DNA from: Flavobacteriales bacterium UBA5422
GTDB lineage: Bacteria; Bacteroidota; Bacteroidia; Flavobacteriales_D; Crocinitomicaceae
Reading direction: 5' to 3'
Assembly: GCA_002409405.1 (NCBI GenBank)
Contig: DHNG01000022.1
Location: 8,835 to 33,199, forward strand
Length of the DNA stretch: 24,365 nt
Shown here: piece by piece, positions 1 through 8,252 of the stretch
Layout of the letters: each line of letters opens with the position of its first letter
Numbering within the stretch: the first letter of the stretch is position 1
Made by a program: the position numbers and the translations under genes
Notes under the pieces: model-generated
What the model was told of the DNA's origin: nothing
The model's input: only the letters and a program-made list of their open reading frames with translations
Databases searched by the model: none

Positions 1-883
1 TCTGGTAGCGGGATTCATAAATTTCTCCTGCTTCAACAGCTGCTTTTACCGCACATTTCGGTTCGTTTAAATGTTTACAGTTGTGGAATTTACACTGATT
101 CAATCGTTCACGCATTTCCGGAAAATAATGAGAGATGTGTTCTTTCTCAATTTCGATGATCCCAAATGCCCGGATTCCCGGAGTGTCAATGATATATCCC
201 CCGGAAGAAAGCTGGTGCATTTCTGCAAATGTTGTGGTGTGTTTTCCTTGCAAATGAGCATCAGAGATTTCCCCGGTTCTTAGTTGTAGAGCAGGATCTA
301 ACCCGTTTACCAATGTACTTTTTCCAACACCGGAATGTCCTGAAATCATGACTTGCTTTCCGCTGATTTCTGCTTTCAGAAAATGAATGGAATCTGGTTT
401 TTCAGCGTTGATAAGGTATGTTTCATAACCGATTTCTTTGTACATAAACGCAAGCGCTTTTGCATATTCCAACTCGTCATCGTCGTAGAGATCGATCTTA
501 TTGAAGAGGATAGTTGTCGGAATTCTGAATGATTCTGCTGAAACAAGAAAACGATCGATAAAAGCCAGGTGAGTAACCGGATTTTTAATCGTCACAACCA
601 GGTAAGCTCTGTCTATATTTGCTGCCAGAATCTGCATTTGTTTGCTCAGATTGGTTGATTTCCGCACAATGTAATTCGTACGTTTTTCGATCGAGGCAAT
701 TGTTCTGTTGCCCTCTCCGTCAACTTCATCTGTCAGGATAACCTTATCCCCGGCAGCAACAGGGTTGGTTGTACTCAGTCCTTCCAGACGAATTTTACCA
801 CGAATCCGACAATTGACTACAGAACCGTCTTCCAGTTCTACGATGTACCATTTTCCTGTCGATTTTAAAACTTTTCCTTTCAA
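1..883 (-). CDS. rsgA: Ribosome small subunit-dependent GTPase RsgA, 3' end missing
   Basis: RsgA (YjeQ) is a circularly permuted GTPase that acts late in 30S ribosomal subunit maturation. Reading the minus strand from 883 gives an N-terminal OB-fold segment opening LKGKVLKSTGKWYIVELEDG. Next come the G motifs in permuted order: NKID (G4) first, then GHSGVGKST (G1 P-loop), then DTPG (G3). Near the window edge is the family's zinc-binding Cys/His cluster, C-K-F-H-N-C-K-H-x5-C. The last residues seen are about ESRYQ, so only a few tens of residues are cut off. No ATG is available: an in-frame TGA lies 10 codons upstream, and the only sensible start is TTG at 883-881, which gives the MKGxVxKSTGxWY opening expected for the family. 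It lies 66 bp downstream of the tsaD stop on the same strand, so co-transcription is plausible. Confidence 0.93.
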   Translation of the reverse strand, partial: MKGKVLKSTGKWYIVELEDGSVVNCRIRGKIRLEGLSTTNPVAAGDKVILTDEVDGEGNRTIASIEKRTNYIVRKSTNLSKQMQILAANIDRAYLVVTIKNPVTHLAFIDRFLVSAESFRIPTTILFNKIDLYDDDELEYAKALAFMYKEIGYETYLINAEKPDSIHFLKAEISGKQVMISGHSGVGKSTLVNGLDPALQLRTGEISDAHLQGKHTTTFAEMHQLSSGGYIIDTPGIRAFGIIEIEKEHISHYFPEMRERLNQCKFHNCKHLNEPKCAVKAAVEAGEIYESRYQ

Positions 884-949
884 GTCTGAATATTTTGAAT
901 GTAAAGATAATCAGAATACCTGCAAGCGTTACTTTCCAAAAACGGCTAT

Positions 950-1972
950 TTACATTTCTACCCGTGCTTTTGCAGCAATACGTTGATCGGCGAACAATCC
1001 TTTTTCGTACATGTACTTTCCGGTAATGGCAATCATTGCCGCATTATCAGTACAGTATTCAAATTTGGGAATGTAGGTATTCCACTTCAATTCGGTTGCT
1101 GTTTCCTGAATTGCTTTTCTCAAACCACTGTTGGCACTTACTCCTCCTGCAATGGCAATTTCTTTTATGTTGAGTTCTTTTGCCGCTTTTTTGAGTTTTT
1201 TCAGCAAAATTTCAATAATAGTATACTGTATAGATGCACACAAGTCATCCAGGTTTTCCTGAATGAAATTTGGATTTTCCTTCTCCTGTTTTTGCAAAAA
1301 ATAGAGAATGGACGTTTTCAACCCGCTGAAACTATAATCGTATTCCTTGATCTGTGGTCTGCTGAACTCAAACTGTTTCGGATTTCCGTTTTGTGCGTGT
1401 TTGTCGATTAACGGGCCGCCAGGGTAGGGGAATCCAAGTAATTTAGCCGATTTATCAAATGCTTCACCTGCAGCATCATCAATTGTGGAACCGATCACCT
1501 CCATTTCCAGGTAACCTTTTACCAAAACAATCTGTGTGTGTCCTCCCGAAACAGTCAGACATAAAAACGGAAAGGAAGGTTTTCTTTTTCCGTCATCATC
1601 AATGAAATGAGCGAGTACGTGTCCGTGCATGTGATTGACATCCATCATCGGGATGTTCATTGCCAGTGAAAATGCTTTTGAAAACGATGTCCCGACGACC
1701 AGTGAACCCAGTAAACCAGGTCCTTTTGTAAAGGCGATGGCGTCAATGTCTTCTTTTCGGATTCCGGCTTTTTTGATGGCACTTTCTACAACAGGAATGA
1801 TGTTTTGCTGATGAGCTCTACTGGCGAGTTCGGGTACAACTCCACCATATTCTTCATGAATTTTCTGTCCTGCTATGATATTCGATAAAATGGCAGTATT
1901 TTTGAGCACCGCAGCGGAAGTGTCATCACAAGATGATTCAATTCCCAATATTATTGTATCTTTTTTATTCAA
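950..1972 (-). CDS. tsaD: tRNA N6-adenosine threonylcarbamoyltransferase TsaD
   Basis: TsaD transfers the threonylcarbamoyl group from threonylcarbamoyl-AMP to A37 of ANN-decoding tRNAs, working with TsaB and TsaE in the cytoplasm. Family motifs are intact: ILGIESSCDDTSAAV near the N-terminus, GGVVPELASRAH, the metal-binding HMHGH (His114 and His118), LTVSGGHTQ, DDAAGEAFDK, FSFSGLKT, and AGGVSANSGLR towards the C-terminus. With the TTG start at 1972 the protein is 340 residues, the usual length. A longer reading from GTG at 2023 would add 17 hydrophobic, non-conserved residues and run into tamB, so I prefer TTG. There is no nearby ATG. The stop is 66 bp upstream of rsgA, and the start is 23 bp from the divergent tamB start. 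Confidence 0.95.
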   Translation of the reverse strand: MNKKDTIILGIESSCDDTSAAVLKNTAILSNIIAGQKIHEEYGGVVPELASRAHQQNIIPVVESAIKKAGIRKEDIDAIAFTKGPGLLGSLVVGTSFSKAFSLAMNIPMMDVNHMHGHVLAHFIDDDGKRKPSFPFLCLTVSGGHTQIVLVKGYLEMEVIGSTIDDAAGEAFDKSAKLLGFPYPGGPLIDKHAQNGNPKQFEFSRPQIKEYDYSFSGLKTSILYFLQKQEKENPNFIQENLDDLCASIQYTIIEILLKKLKKAAKELNIKEIAIAGGVSANSGLRKAIQETATELKWNTYIPKFEYCTDNAAMIAITGKYMYEKGLFADQRIAAKARVEM

Positions 1973-1978
1973 GTTACG

Positions 1979-1986
1979 TAATTTTG
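1979..1986 (+). promoter_or_regulatory. Candidate -7 box for tamB
   Basis: TAATTTTG matches the Bacteroidetes -7 consensus TAnnTTTG exactly and lies 9 bases before the tamB ATG. The -33 element is poor: the nearest TTG is at 1954-1956, a spacing of 22 rather than 19. If used, the mRNA leader would be only a few bases long. Confidence 0.45.
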
Positions 1987-1995
1987 TACAGAAAT

Positions 1996-4900
1996 ATGGC
2001 AAAAATACTGAAAATAATAGCACGCTCGCTCTATGAAATCATTGAGTGGATCATGTTTTTATTGATTGTTGCAGCCTTTGCCATTCGTACAAGTCCTGTA
2101 CAGACCTTTCTTGCCGGATATGCAACCGATTTCCTTTCCAAAGAGTTAGGGACGACCGTTTCCATTGATAAATTGGATATTGTTTTTGTAGATCGGGTAG
2201 ATTTAAAAGGTGTGTTACTGCTCAACCAGGATCAAAGCGATACGATTGCCAGTGTAAAAAGTTTACTGGTCAATATAGATGGAATTGCCAACCTGCAGAA
2301 TAAAATTCACCTGCATACAATTGCACTTGAAAGTGGTGTTGTTAAAATAAGTAAAGATGCTGAGAAAGGGGAGATGAACCTGAAATTCATCATCGATTAT
2401 TTTAAGTCAGATAAACCTAAGAAAAAGAAATCCATGTTGTTCCAGGTTGATAATATTTACCTGAGTGACGTGCGATTCCACTACGATAACTACCTGAGCG
2501 CTCCCAAAGAAGAAGGGATGGATTATCAGCACTTGTTGTTGAAAAACATATCGTTGGATGCAGAAGATATCCGGATGGACAATGGTGTAATTACTGCGTC
2601 GGTCGGTAATTTGTCGGCTTTTGAACAATGTGGGTTTCAACTGGATGCTTTCAAGGCGGAATTAAAAGTTTCCAATAAAGGGGTAGACTTGAAAAAAATT
2701 ACCATCAAAACTCCTGCATCAGACATTCAAAGTAACCGGTTTCAGTTAAAATATACCAGTTATACACAATTCAAGTCATTTGTAGATAGCGTTGCCTTTG
2801 ATGCTGATTTACAAAAAAGCTCGGTTTCCTTTGCTGATATTGCTGTTTTTGCTCCGCAATTGTCAGGTATGGACCAACAGGTAGAAGTTGAAGGGAAATT
2901 TTCCAAATTCGTAAAAAATCTGAAAGTTGAGGACTTCATACTCAAAACGGGGAATAAAACCGAATTGCGGGGAACAATTAATTTACCTGATTTCAGAGAA
3001 TTGTCGAACGCGTTTTATCAGGAACGAATCAATTATGCATATGTTGATTTGAAAGACATTCAAAGTATCAAGCTACCGAAATCAAGTTCCAAAAGAAAAA
3101 TAAGCCTCGATCCAACATTGAACCGATTGGGATTTTTTGAAGCACAGGACATTCGCCTGGATGGAATCTATTCCCAGTTTGTACTTTCTTCAGATGAGAT
3201 CAAAACAGCGATCGGTTCGGTGAACATGGACAATGGAATCTTGTTTACTCACAATGACGCAAATAATTCATTTTTGTTTTCACATTCTCAGGCTAGCGCA
3301 TATGATGTGAAAATTAATCAATTCAATTTAGGAAAGTTCCTTGATAATTCAGTCGTTGGAATTGTTGATGGTACATTCTTCCTTAGTGGGGAAGCATTTT
3401 CTTTTTCAGATATTGAGTTCAATAAGATCGAAGGAGATGTTAACCGCTTTGACCTTGCCGATTATTCCTATTCTGGTATTTCTGTTAAAAACGCCACGTT
3501 TGCGAAGAAAATTCTCTATGCAGAAGTTGATGTTGAGGATAGAAATCTATTGTTAGATTATAGTGGAACGATCGATTTGAACGGAGCACCGAAGATGGAC
3601 ATGACGATCGGACTTCAGAAAGCATTACTGGGTAAATTAAACATAACAGAGAACGATAGTACAAACCTGACAGCACAAATCCGTTTGAATACAGTGGGAC
3701 TAAATCCGAATACAATGGACGGAACTGCTGTTATGGAAAACATTTCATACGTAGAAGGCGAGAACAAAATTGAGATTCCTAATCTGACGCTGACAGTCAA
3801 CAGGGATCCCGGTAACGACAATTTTGAATTGAGAAGTTCACTTGTCAATGCAACAGCAGTAGGTAAAGTTGATTTCAATAAAATCGGAGATGTGATTCAG
3901 GACCAGTTAAATCACTTGTTCCCGGGACTGGCACATTTTAAACCTGAGAAACATGTAAAACACCAGGAGCTGAACTCTTCTGATCATGTAGACTTTAATG
4001 TGGAGGTAATCGATTTACGCGCTTTCCTGCAGATTTTCCAACCGAAGTTACAGGTTGCTTCCGGCACAATTGTGAAAGGAGGATATGATGCATCGAAGCG
4101 CTTTTTCGAGATGGATTTCACTTCCGACCGAATCGAATACGATGGGAAGATCGCACGTGGAATTCATTTAAAGCAGCTGGCAGACAGTACCTCGATCAAT
4201 GCCGATTATAACTTATCTTCTCTGAGTTTGAACGATTCCATTACATTGGATAGTTTACGGTTTACAGGAATCGGAAACGGAGATAACCTGGCTTCGAAAC
4301 TCACGTGGAATCCGGGAACAGAAAATGCCTCAAAAATTGAGTGGAAAACACAGATTGAATCGGAAACGCGCTATAAATTTACGCTCGATCCGTCTTTCTT
4401 CGGAATCAATAAACACAATTGGAATATTGACAAAGAAGCAGTTGTGCTGATCGATTCCACTACAATCGACGTCACCGGATTGCGATTGTCCAGTGAAGAA
4501 CAGTTTATTTCCGTCTTTGGAAAAGTCTCGACAGACGATCGCGATAAACTCAATTTTGAAGTCAACGAAATTGATTTGAACAAGCTGGCCCAAATGCTCG
4601 GACTGGATATGACGCTTGCAGGAAAGTTAAATGGCTGGGGATTCATTACCAATCCATATAAAAACCTGACGTACATGGGAGATTTGAACGTCAAAGGACT
4701 GGTGATCGATGCAGAAGAAGTAGGAGATGTCTATTTATTGTCGCAATGGGATGATAATAAAAATGTGATTGACCTTTCAGGAGATTTGATTTACAGGGGA
4801 GTTCCGACCTTTCAGTTCAAAGGAAACTATGATGTGAATAAGGAGAAGGACAACCTCGATTTTGACCTGGTATTCGACCAGACCAATATTTCATTTGTCA

Positions 4901-6537
4901 ATGCATTCATGGATCCCCTGGTTGTGGATAACATCAAAGGATTTGTCAACGGGCAGCTGGATGTAAAAGGATCGATTTCAAGGCCAATCATCGAAGGAAC
5001 AGTGAATCTTGATAATGCATCTGCAAAGATCGTGATGCTCGGAACCAGTTTCAGTTTTACAGGGCCGATGTATGCCGATAAAGACGGTTTCTACATCGAC
5101 TACATGCCGATTTCTGATGCGGAAGGGAATACAGGTGCGCTGACAGGATCCATTTACCACAGTGATTACAAAAACTGGAACTTTGATGTTGCGATCAATA
5201 TTGAAGAAGATTATTACAGAAGGGATACCAACCAGAAATGGGTGAAATTACCGCTTGATAAATTCCTGGTGATGAATACCGATGCCAGAAGCGGAAATAT
5301 GTACTACGGAAAGGCTTACGCGACAGGAACGGTAGGGATTTTCGGATACCTGAACAACCTGGATATTAATGTGAACATCAAAACGCAAAAAGGTACATGG
5401 GTGAATCTGTCTCTGTTCGGGCAAAGCGAATTGAGCGAAGACAACTTCATTGAATTTAAGTCTTCCGATACAATTGAGGTGGAGACAAAACCGAAAATCG
5501 ACTTTTCAGGTGTATCTCTTAATCTGAATTTTGATGTTACACAAGATGCACAGCTAAAATTAATTTTCAATGACCAGACAGGGGATGAGATAACTGCTGT
5601 TGGTGATGGTAAAATAGGATTGCGCCTGGATAACCTGGGACAGATGGCATTGGAAGGAACTTATACGGTACGTGAAGGAAGTAAATACAATTTTGTACTC
5701 GGACCGATTAAAGAAACATTCTTTATTTCTGACGGAGGAAGTATTACCTGGACAGGAAATCCGTATGAAGCAAACCTGAATTTACAAGCCTATTATAAAG
5801 TCCGTGCCAATTTAGGTGATTTATCTCCTGAGCTACTGACGAGTGGAAACCAGGAAGTGAACTGTTACCTGAAATTGTCAGAATCCTTAATGCGCCCGAC
5901 AATTGATTTTGATATCAAGGCACCGAAGGCTCCGGAAACGGATAAAGCGTTACTGGCTCAGTTGACATCAGATAAGGACGAATTGAACCGACAGTTCTTT
6001 TCATTGCTTTTGTGGAAGAAATTCCAGCCGATGAAAGGAAGTTCCAGAGCAAGTGGAGGAGCAGCGCTGGATTTGGCCAGCAACCAGATCAATTCCCTTT
6101 TGTCACAGGTTTCTCAGGATTATAAACTCAACGTGGATATGAATTCAGATGCAAATGGAGGCAGTGAATATGCGTTTGGAGTTGAAAAAGGGTTCCTGGA
6201 CGACCAGTTGGTTATTTCCGGTTCATTTGGTACACGTAACTCCGCTTCAGGGGAACATACACAATCGTCACTGATCGGAGACATTGAAATCGAATACAAG
6301 CTGAATAAAGACGGAACATTCCGTATCAATGTATTCAACGAATCAAATGACAACAGAGCATTGCAATCAAATAACCGGGGACAGTTCAAACAAGGGGTCG
6401 GTATTTATTACAAAGAAAGCTTCAATACATTTAAGGATTTCAAGCTGTTGCAACAATTCTTCGATATTTTCCGATCAAAGAAAAACAAACGGTACCCGAT
6501 TCGCAGAAAGAAACAGCAAACACCTATTCCGAAATAA
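1996..6537 (+). CDS. tamB: TamB/DUF490 family translocation and assembly module protein
   Basis: TamB-family proteins are inner-membrane-anchored, beta-rich proteins that span the periplasm. They are linked to outer-membrane protein assembly and, in recent models, to lipid transport. With ATG 1996 the product is 1513 residues and opens MAKILKIIARSLYEIIEW, followed by one N-terminal hydrophobic anchor (about residues 15-33). An upstream in-frame ATG at 1933 would add 21 residues ahead of this typical anchor and overlap tsaD, so I reject it. The middle is long, repetitive beta-strand sequence without cysteine-rich or catalytic motifs. The C-terminal ~300 residues carry the TamB_C signature, for example the stretch around residues 1219-1275 with VREGSKYNF, FFISDGGSITWTGNP and LNLQAYYKVRAN. 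The C-terminal tail is basic (KKNKRYPIRRKK). It is convergent with the haemoglobin gene, 32 bp apart, with no clear terminator. Confidence 0.9.
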   Translation: MAKILKIIARSLYEIIEWIMFLLIVAAFAIRTSPVQTFLAGYATDFLSKELGTTVSIDKLDIVFVDRVDLKGVLLLNQDQSDTIASVKSLLVNIDGIANLQNKIHLHTIALESGVVKISKDAEKGEMNLKFIIDYFKSDKPKKKKSMLFQVDNIYLSDVRFHYDNYLSAPKEEGMDYQHLLLKNISLDAEDIRMDNGVITASVGNLSAFEQCGFQLDAFKAELKVSNKGVDLKKITIKTPASDIQSNRFQLKYTSYTQFKSFVDSVAFDADLQKSSVSFADIAVFAPQLSGMDQQVEVEGKFSKFVKNLKVEDFILKTGNKTELRGTINLPDFRELSNAFYQERINYAYVDLKDIQSIKLPKSSSKRKISLDPTLNRLGFFEAQDIRLDGIYSQFVLSSDEIKTAIGSVNMDNGILFTHNDANNSFLFSHSQASAYDVKINQFNLGKFLDNSVVGIVDGTFFLSGEAFSFSDIEFNKIEGDVNRFDLADYSYSGISVKNATFAKKILYAEVDVEDRNLLLDYSGTIDLNGAPKMDMTIGLQKALLGKLNITENDSTNLTAQIRLNTVGLNPNTMDGTAVMENISYVEGENKIEIPNLTLTVNRDPGNDNFELRSSLVNATAVGKVDFNKIGDVIQDQLNHLFPGLAHFKPEKHVKHQELNSSDHVDFNVEVIDLRAFLQIFQPKLQVASGTIVKGGYDASKRFFEMDFTSDRIEYDGKIARGIHLKQLADSTSINADYNLSSLSLNDSITLDSLRFTGIGNGDNLASKLTWNPGTENASKIEWKTQIESETRYKFTLDPSFFGINKHNWNIDKEAVVLIDSTTIDVTGLRLSSEEQFISVFGKVSTDDRDKLNFEVNEIDLNKLAQMLGLDMTLAGKLNGWGFITNPYKNLTYMGDLNVKGLVIDAEEVGDVYLLSQWDDNKNVIDLSGDLIYRGVPTFQFKGNYDVNKEKDNLDFDLVFDQTNISFVNAFMDPLVVDNIKGFVNGQLDVKGSISRPIIEGTVNLDNASAKIVMLGTSFSFTGPMYADKDGFYIDYMPISDAEGNTGALTGSIYHSDYKNWNFDVAINIEEDYYRRDTNQKWVKLPLDKFLVMNTDARSGNMYYGKAYATGTVGIFGYLNNLDINVNIKTQKGTWVNLSLFGQSELSEDNFIEFKSSDTIEVETKPKIDFSGVSLNLNFDVTQDAQLKLIFNDQTGDEITAVGDGKIGLRLDNLGQMALEGTYTVREGSKYNFVLGPIKETFFISDGGSITWTGNPYEANLNLQAYYKVRANLGDLSPELLTSGNQEVNCYLKLSESLMRPTIDFDIKAPKAPETDKALLAQLTSDKDELNRQFFSLLLWKKFQPMKGSSRASGGAALDLASNQINSLLSQVSQDYKLNVDMNSDANGGSEYAFGVEKGFLDDQLVISGSFGTRNSASGEHTQSSLIGDIEIEYKLNKDGTFRINVFNESNDNRALQSNNRGQFKQGVGIYYKESFNTFKDFKLLQQFFDIFRSKKNKRYPIRRKKQQTPIPK
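2000..2007 (-). promoter_or_regulatory. Candidate -7 box for tsaD inside the start of tamB
   Basis: On the minus strand this reads TATTTTTG, an exact TAnnTTTG match, 27 bases upstream of the chosen TTG start of tsaD. It lies within codons 2-4 of tamB. No convincing -33 TTTG stands 19 bp upstream, so this is a half-supported site. Confidence 0.35.
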
Positions 6538-6569
6538 GCGGTATTACCCAATGATGAAAAATAAGGGAA

Positions 6570-6938
6570 TTAGTGTGTGTTAACCATGTGATTGGCAATC
6601 GGAGGAAAGATGGAATAAAAGGAGTTTCCAAGCTCAATATCATCTTCAAAAACAGTGTCAATAGCAGCACGCATACACCGCAACCATTCCTCTTTTGCTT
6701 GATCATCAATACGGTGTGGCAGGTGGCGCATCCGCATCTTCGGATGTCCGTATTCCTGTGAATACATATCAGGACCTCCTAAAAATTGTGTCAGGAATTT
6801 AATCTGTTTTTCCTGAATCAGTTGATGGTCATTCGCAAATAAATGACCAATAATCGGAGAAATGAAAACCTTTTTGTAAAATTCCCGTACAACCAATTGA
6901 AGACGTCTCTCACCAATTCTTTCATAGAAATTTTTCAT
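6570..6938 (-). CDS. Group 2 (HbO-type) truncated haemoglobin
   Basis: Small haem protein of the 2-over-2 globin fold, expected to bind O2, NO or peroxide in the cytoplasm. The 122-residue product shows FYERIGERRLQLVVREFYKKV (helices A-B, with Phe/Tyr around B10), FLTQFLGGPDMYSQEYGHPKM, the proximal histidine region RMRHLPHRID, and EEW with the G8 tryptophan that marks groups II and III. In most group II proteins the motif reads RHxPF; here the Phe is His, a small deviation. I chose ATG 6938; a TTG three codons upstream (6947) is possible. It is divergent from the OmpA-type gene with 47 bp between starts. On the minus strand a TAATTTTC-like -7 box lies upstream but has no good -33 partner. 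Confidence 0.88.
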   Translation of the reverse strand: MKNFYERIGERRLQLVVREFYKKVFISPIIGHLFANDHQLIQEKQIKFLTQFLGGPDMYSQEYGHPKMRMRHLPHRIDDQAKEEWLRCMRAAIDTVFEDDIELGNSFYSIFPPIANHMVNTH

Positions 6939-6985
6939 AGATGTCAATTAAGTTTTAGAAAATTAGTAACTTAGTGTTAACCATT

Positions 6986-8167
6986 ATGTGCAAAACGTTG
7001 AATATCCTGCTATTTCTTTTTCTGTCCTTCTGCAGTTTCGGGTACACCCAGAAAGTGAAGGATACGTATTCCGTTTGCGAAGGTACAATAAATATTTTCA
7101 GGTCAAATTCATTCACATTACAGTTTCTGGGGCACAAAGGAAACAATAGCCGGTTTTCACAATACCCGGCGTTGAAGCACATCACGTCAGGAAACCAAAT
7201 CTGGTTCTCATTTATAGCTCCCACAAATGGATCCATCTCATTGGAATTATCTTCCAAAAGAACGGGATTGAAATTAATTGTTTTTGATGCGGCAGAAAAC
7301 AATGTGTGTACAGACATTTCTTCCGGGAATGCAGAAATCAAACGATTATTAGAACCTGCAGATGTTTCTGTTATTGGTTTGAATGAACACGTTACGGAGG
7401 CATTCCAATACCCACTAACGATTGAAAAAGGAAAGACACTTCACTTTGTCGTTGTTGCGGATCATGATCATCCGGAATATGTCCAGATGGACTTCCGGTT
7501 CCATTCTGATGATCCGGGTTTTTCGGAGTACAAATCGAAGGAAGTAAACCTGAAGAAAGACCGGGAATCCCCTTCGCTGATTGTTCAGGTACGAGACAAG
7601 GAAACGGGAAAACCATTGGTTGCAGACCTGATTTTGAAAGGAGTCCGCAAATACGACGGGATGTACAATGTCAGTGATTTGGTATTTGACATCAGCAGAA
7701 AATCGAAGATTGAGTTTTACTGCGACCACGAAGGGTATTTTTTTAAGGATTCTTCCAATATTGCTATTTCGTCAGAAAAAGACAACCTGATTCTGATAGA
7801 ATTAGAACCGGTTCGTTCCGGAAAGTCTGTTCAGATCGGAGGAATTGAATTTGTGCCTGGCACCAGTCAGATAACGGAAAGTTCCATTCCGAAACTCAAT
7901 AGGTTGAAAGACTTTTTAATTATAAATTCAATGCTGAATATTGAGATTCAGGGGCATGTATACGAACCTGGTGAAGACAATTCATTCTCCGGACAAAAAA
8001 TGTCGGAAGCAAGGGCGAAACGCATCATGAAATACCTGACAGATCATGGAATCAGTAAAGAACGATTAACGGCTATAGGGTACGGAAATACAGCCCCAAT
8101 CTATAAAAATCCCAAAACATACAGCGAAGAACAAGCCAACAGGAGGGTGGAAATTCTGATCAAATAA
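6986..8167 (+). CDS. Secreted OmpA-like C-terminal domain protein
   Basis: A 393-residue protein with an N-terminal signal peptide (MCKTLNILLFLFLSFCSFGYTQ). A beta-sandwich-like region follows (about residues 25-190, including NQIWFSFIAP and VTEAFQYPLTIEKGKTLHFV). Then comes a short carboxypeptidase-regulatory-like segment (VQVRDKETGKPLVADLILKG). The C-terminal OmpA/MotB peptidoglycan-binding domain occupies about residues 285-393, with IEIQGHVYEPGED, SEARAKRIMKYL, LTAIGYGNTAPI and ANRRVEILI. Such proteins tether the outer membrane to peptidoglycan. There is no lipobox, so it is probably a periplasmic or outer-membrane-associated soluble protein. ATG 6986 is preferred over GTG 6974 because it leaves a clean signal peptide. 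A weak -7 box, TAACTTAG, sits at 6967-6974. Confidence 0.85.
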   Translation: MCKTLNILLFLFLSFCSFGYTQKVKDTYSVCEGTINIFRSNSFTLQFLGHKGNNSRFSQYPALKHITSGNQIWFSFIAPTNGSISLELSSKRTGLKLIVFDAAENNVCTDISSGNAEIKRLLEPADVSVIGLNEHVTEAFQYPLTIEKGKTLHFVVVADHDHPEYVQMDFRFHSDDPGFSEYKSKEVNLKKDRESPSLIVQVRDKETGKPLVADLILKGVRKYDGMYNVSDLVFDISRKSKIEFYCDHEGYFFKDSSNIAISSEKDNLILIELEPVRSGKSVQIGGIEFVPGTSQITESSIPKLNRLKDFLIINSMLNIEIQGHVYEPGEDNSFSGQKMSEARAKRIMKYLTDHGISKERLTAIGYGNTAPIYKNPKTYSEEQANRRVEILIK

Positions 8168-8204
8168 TTATTTTCATTCTTTTTCCACAGATATCCGCAA
8201 CAGG

Positions 8205-8235
8205 TTTGATTCTTCTGTTTTTTAGGTTACTTTTG
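8205..8235 (+). promoter_or_regulatory. Bacteroidetes housekeeping promoter of purM
   Basis: TTTG at 8205-8208, then exactly 19 bp, then TACTTTTG at 8228-8235: a full match to the TTTG-N19-TAnnTTTG consensus. The purM ATG is 17 bases further on, leaving a short leader of about 10 nt. Confidence 0.8.
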
Positions 8236-8252
8236 CGCTTAAAATTTAGTTT

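Noticed and set aside
983..1411. 142-residue plus-strand reading frame opposite tsaD
   Set aside because: Cys/Phe-rich composition typical of a mirror frame; tsaD on the other strand has all its catalytic motifs.
1933..1995. Longer tamB start at ATG 1933
   Set aside because: Would overlap the tsaD N-terminus and add residues before the usual MAK...IIEW anchor.
6538..6569. Terminator between tamB and the haemoglobin gene
   Set aside because: Only a 4-bp GGTA/TACC match and no T-run.
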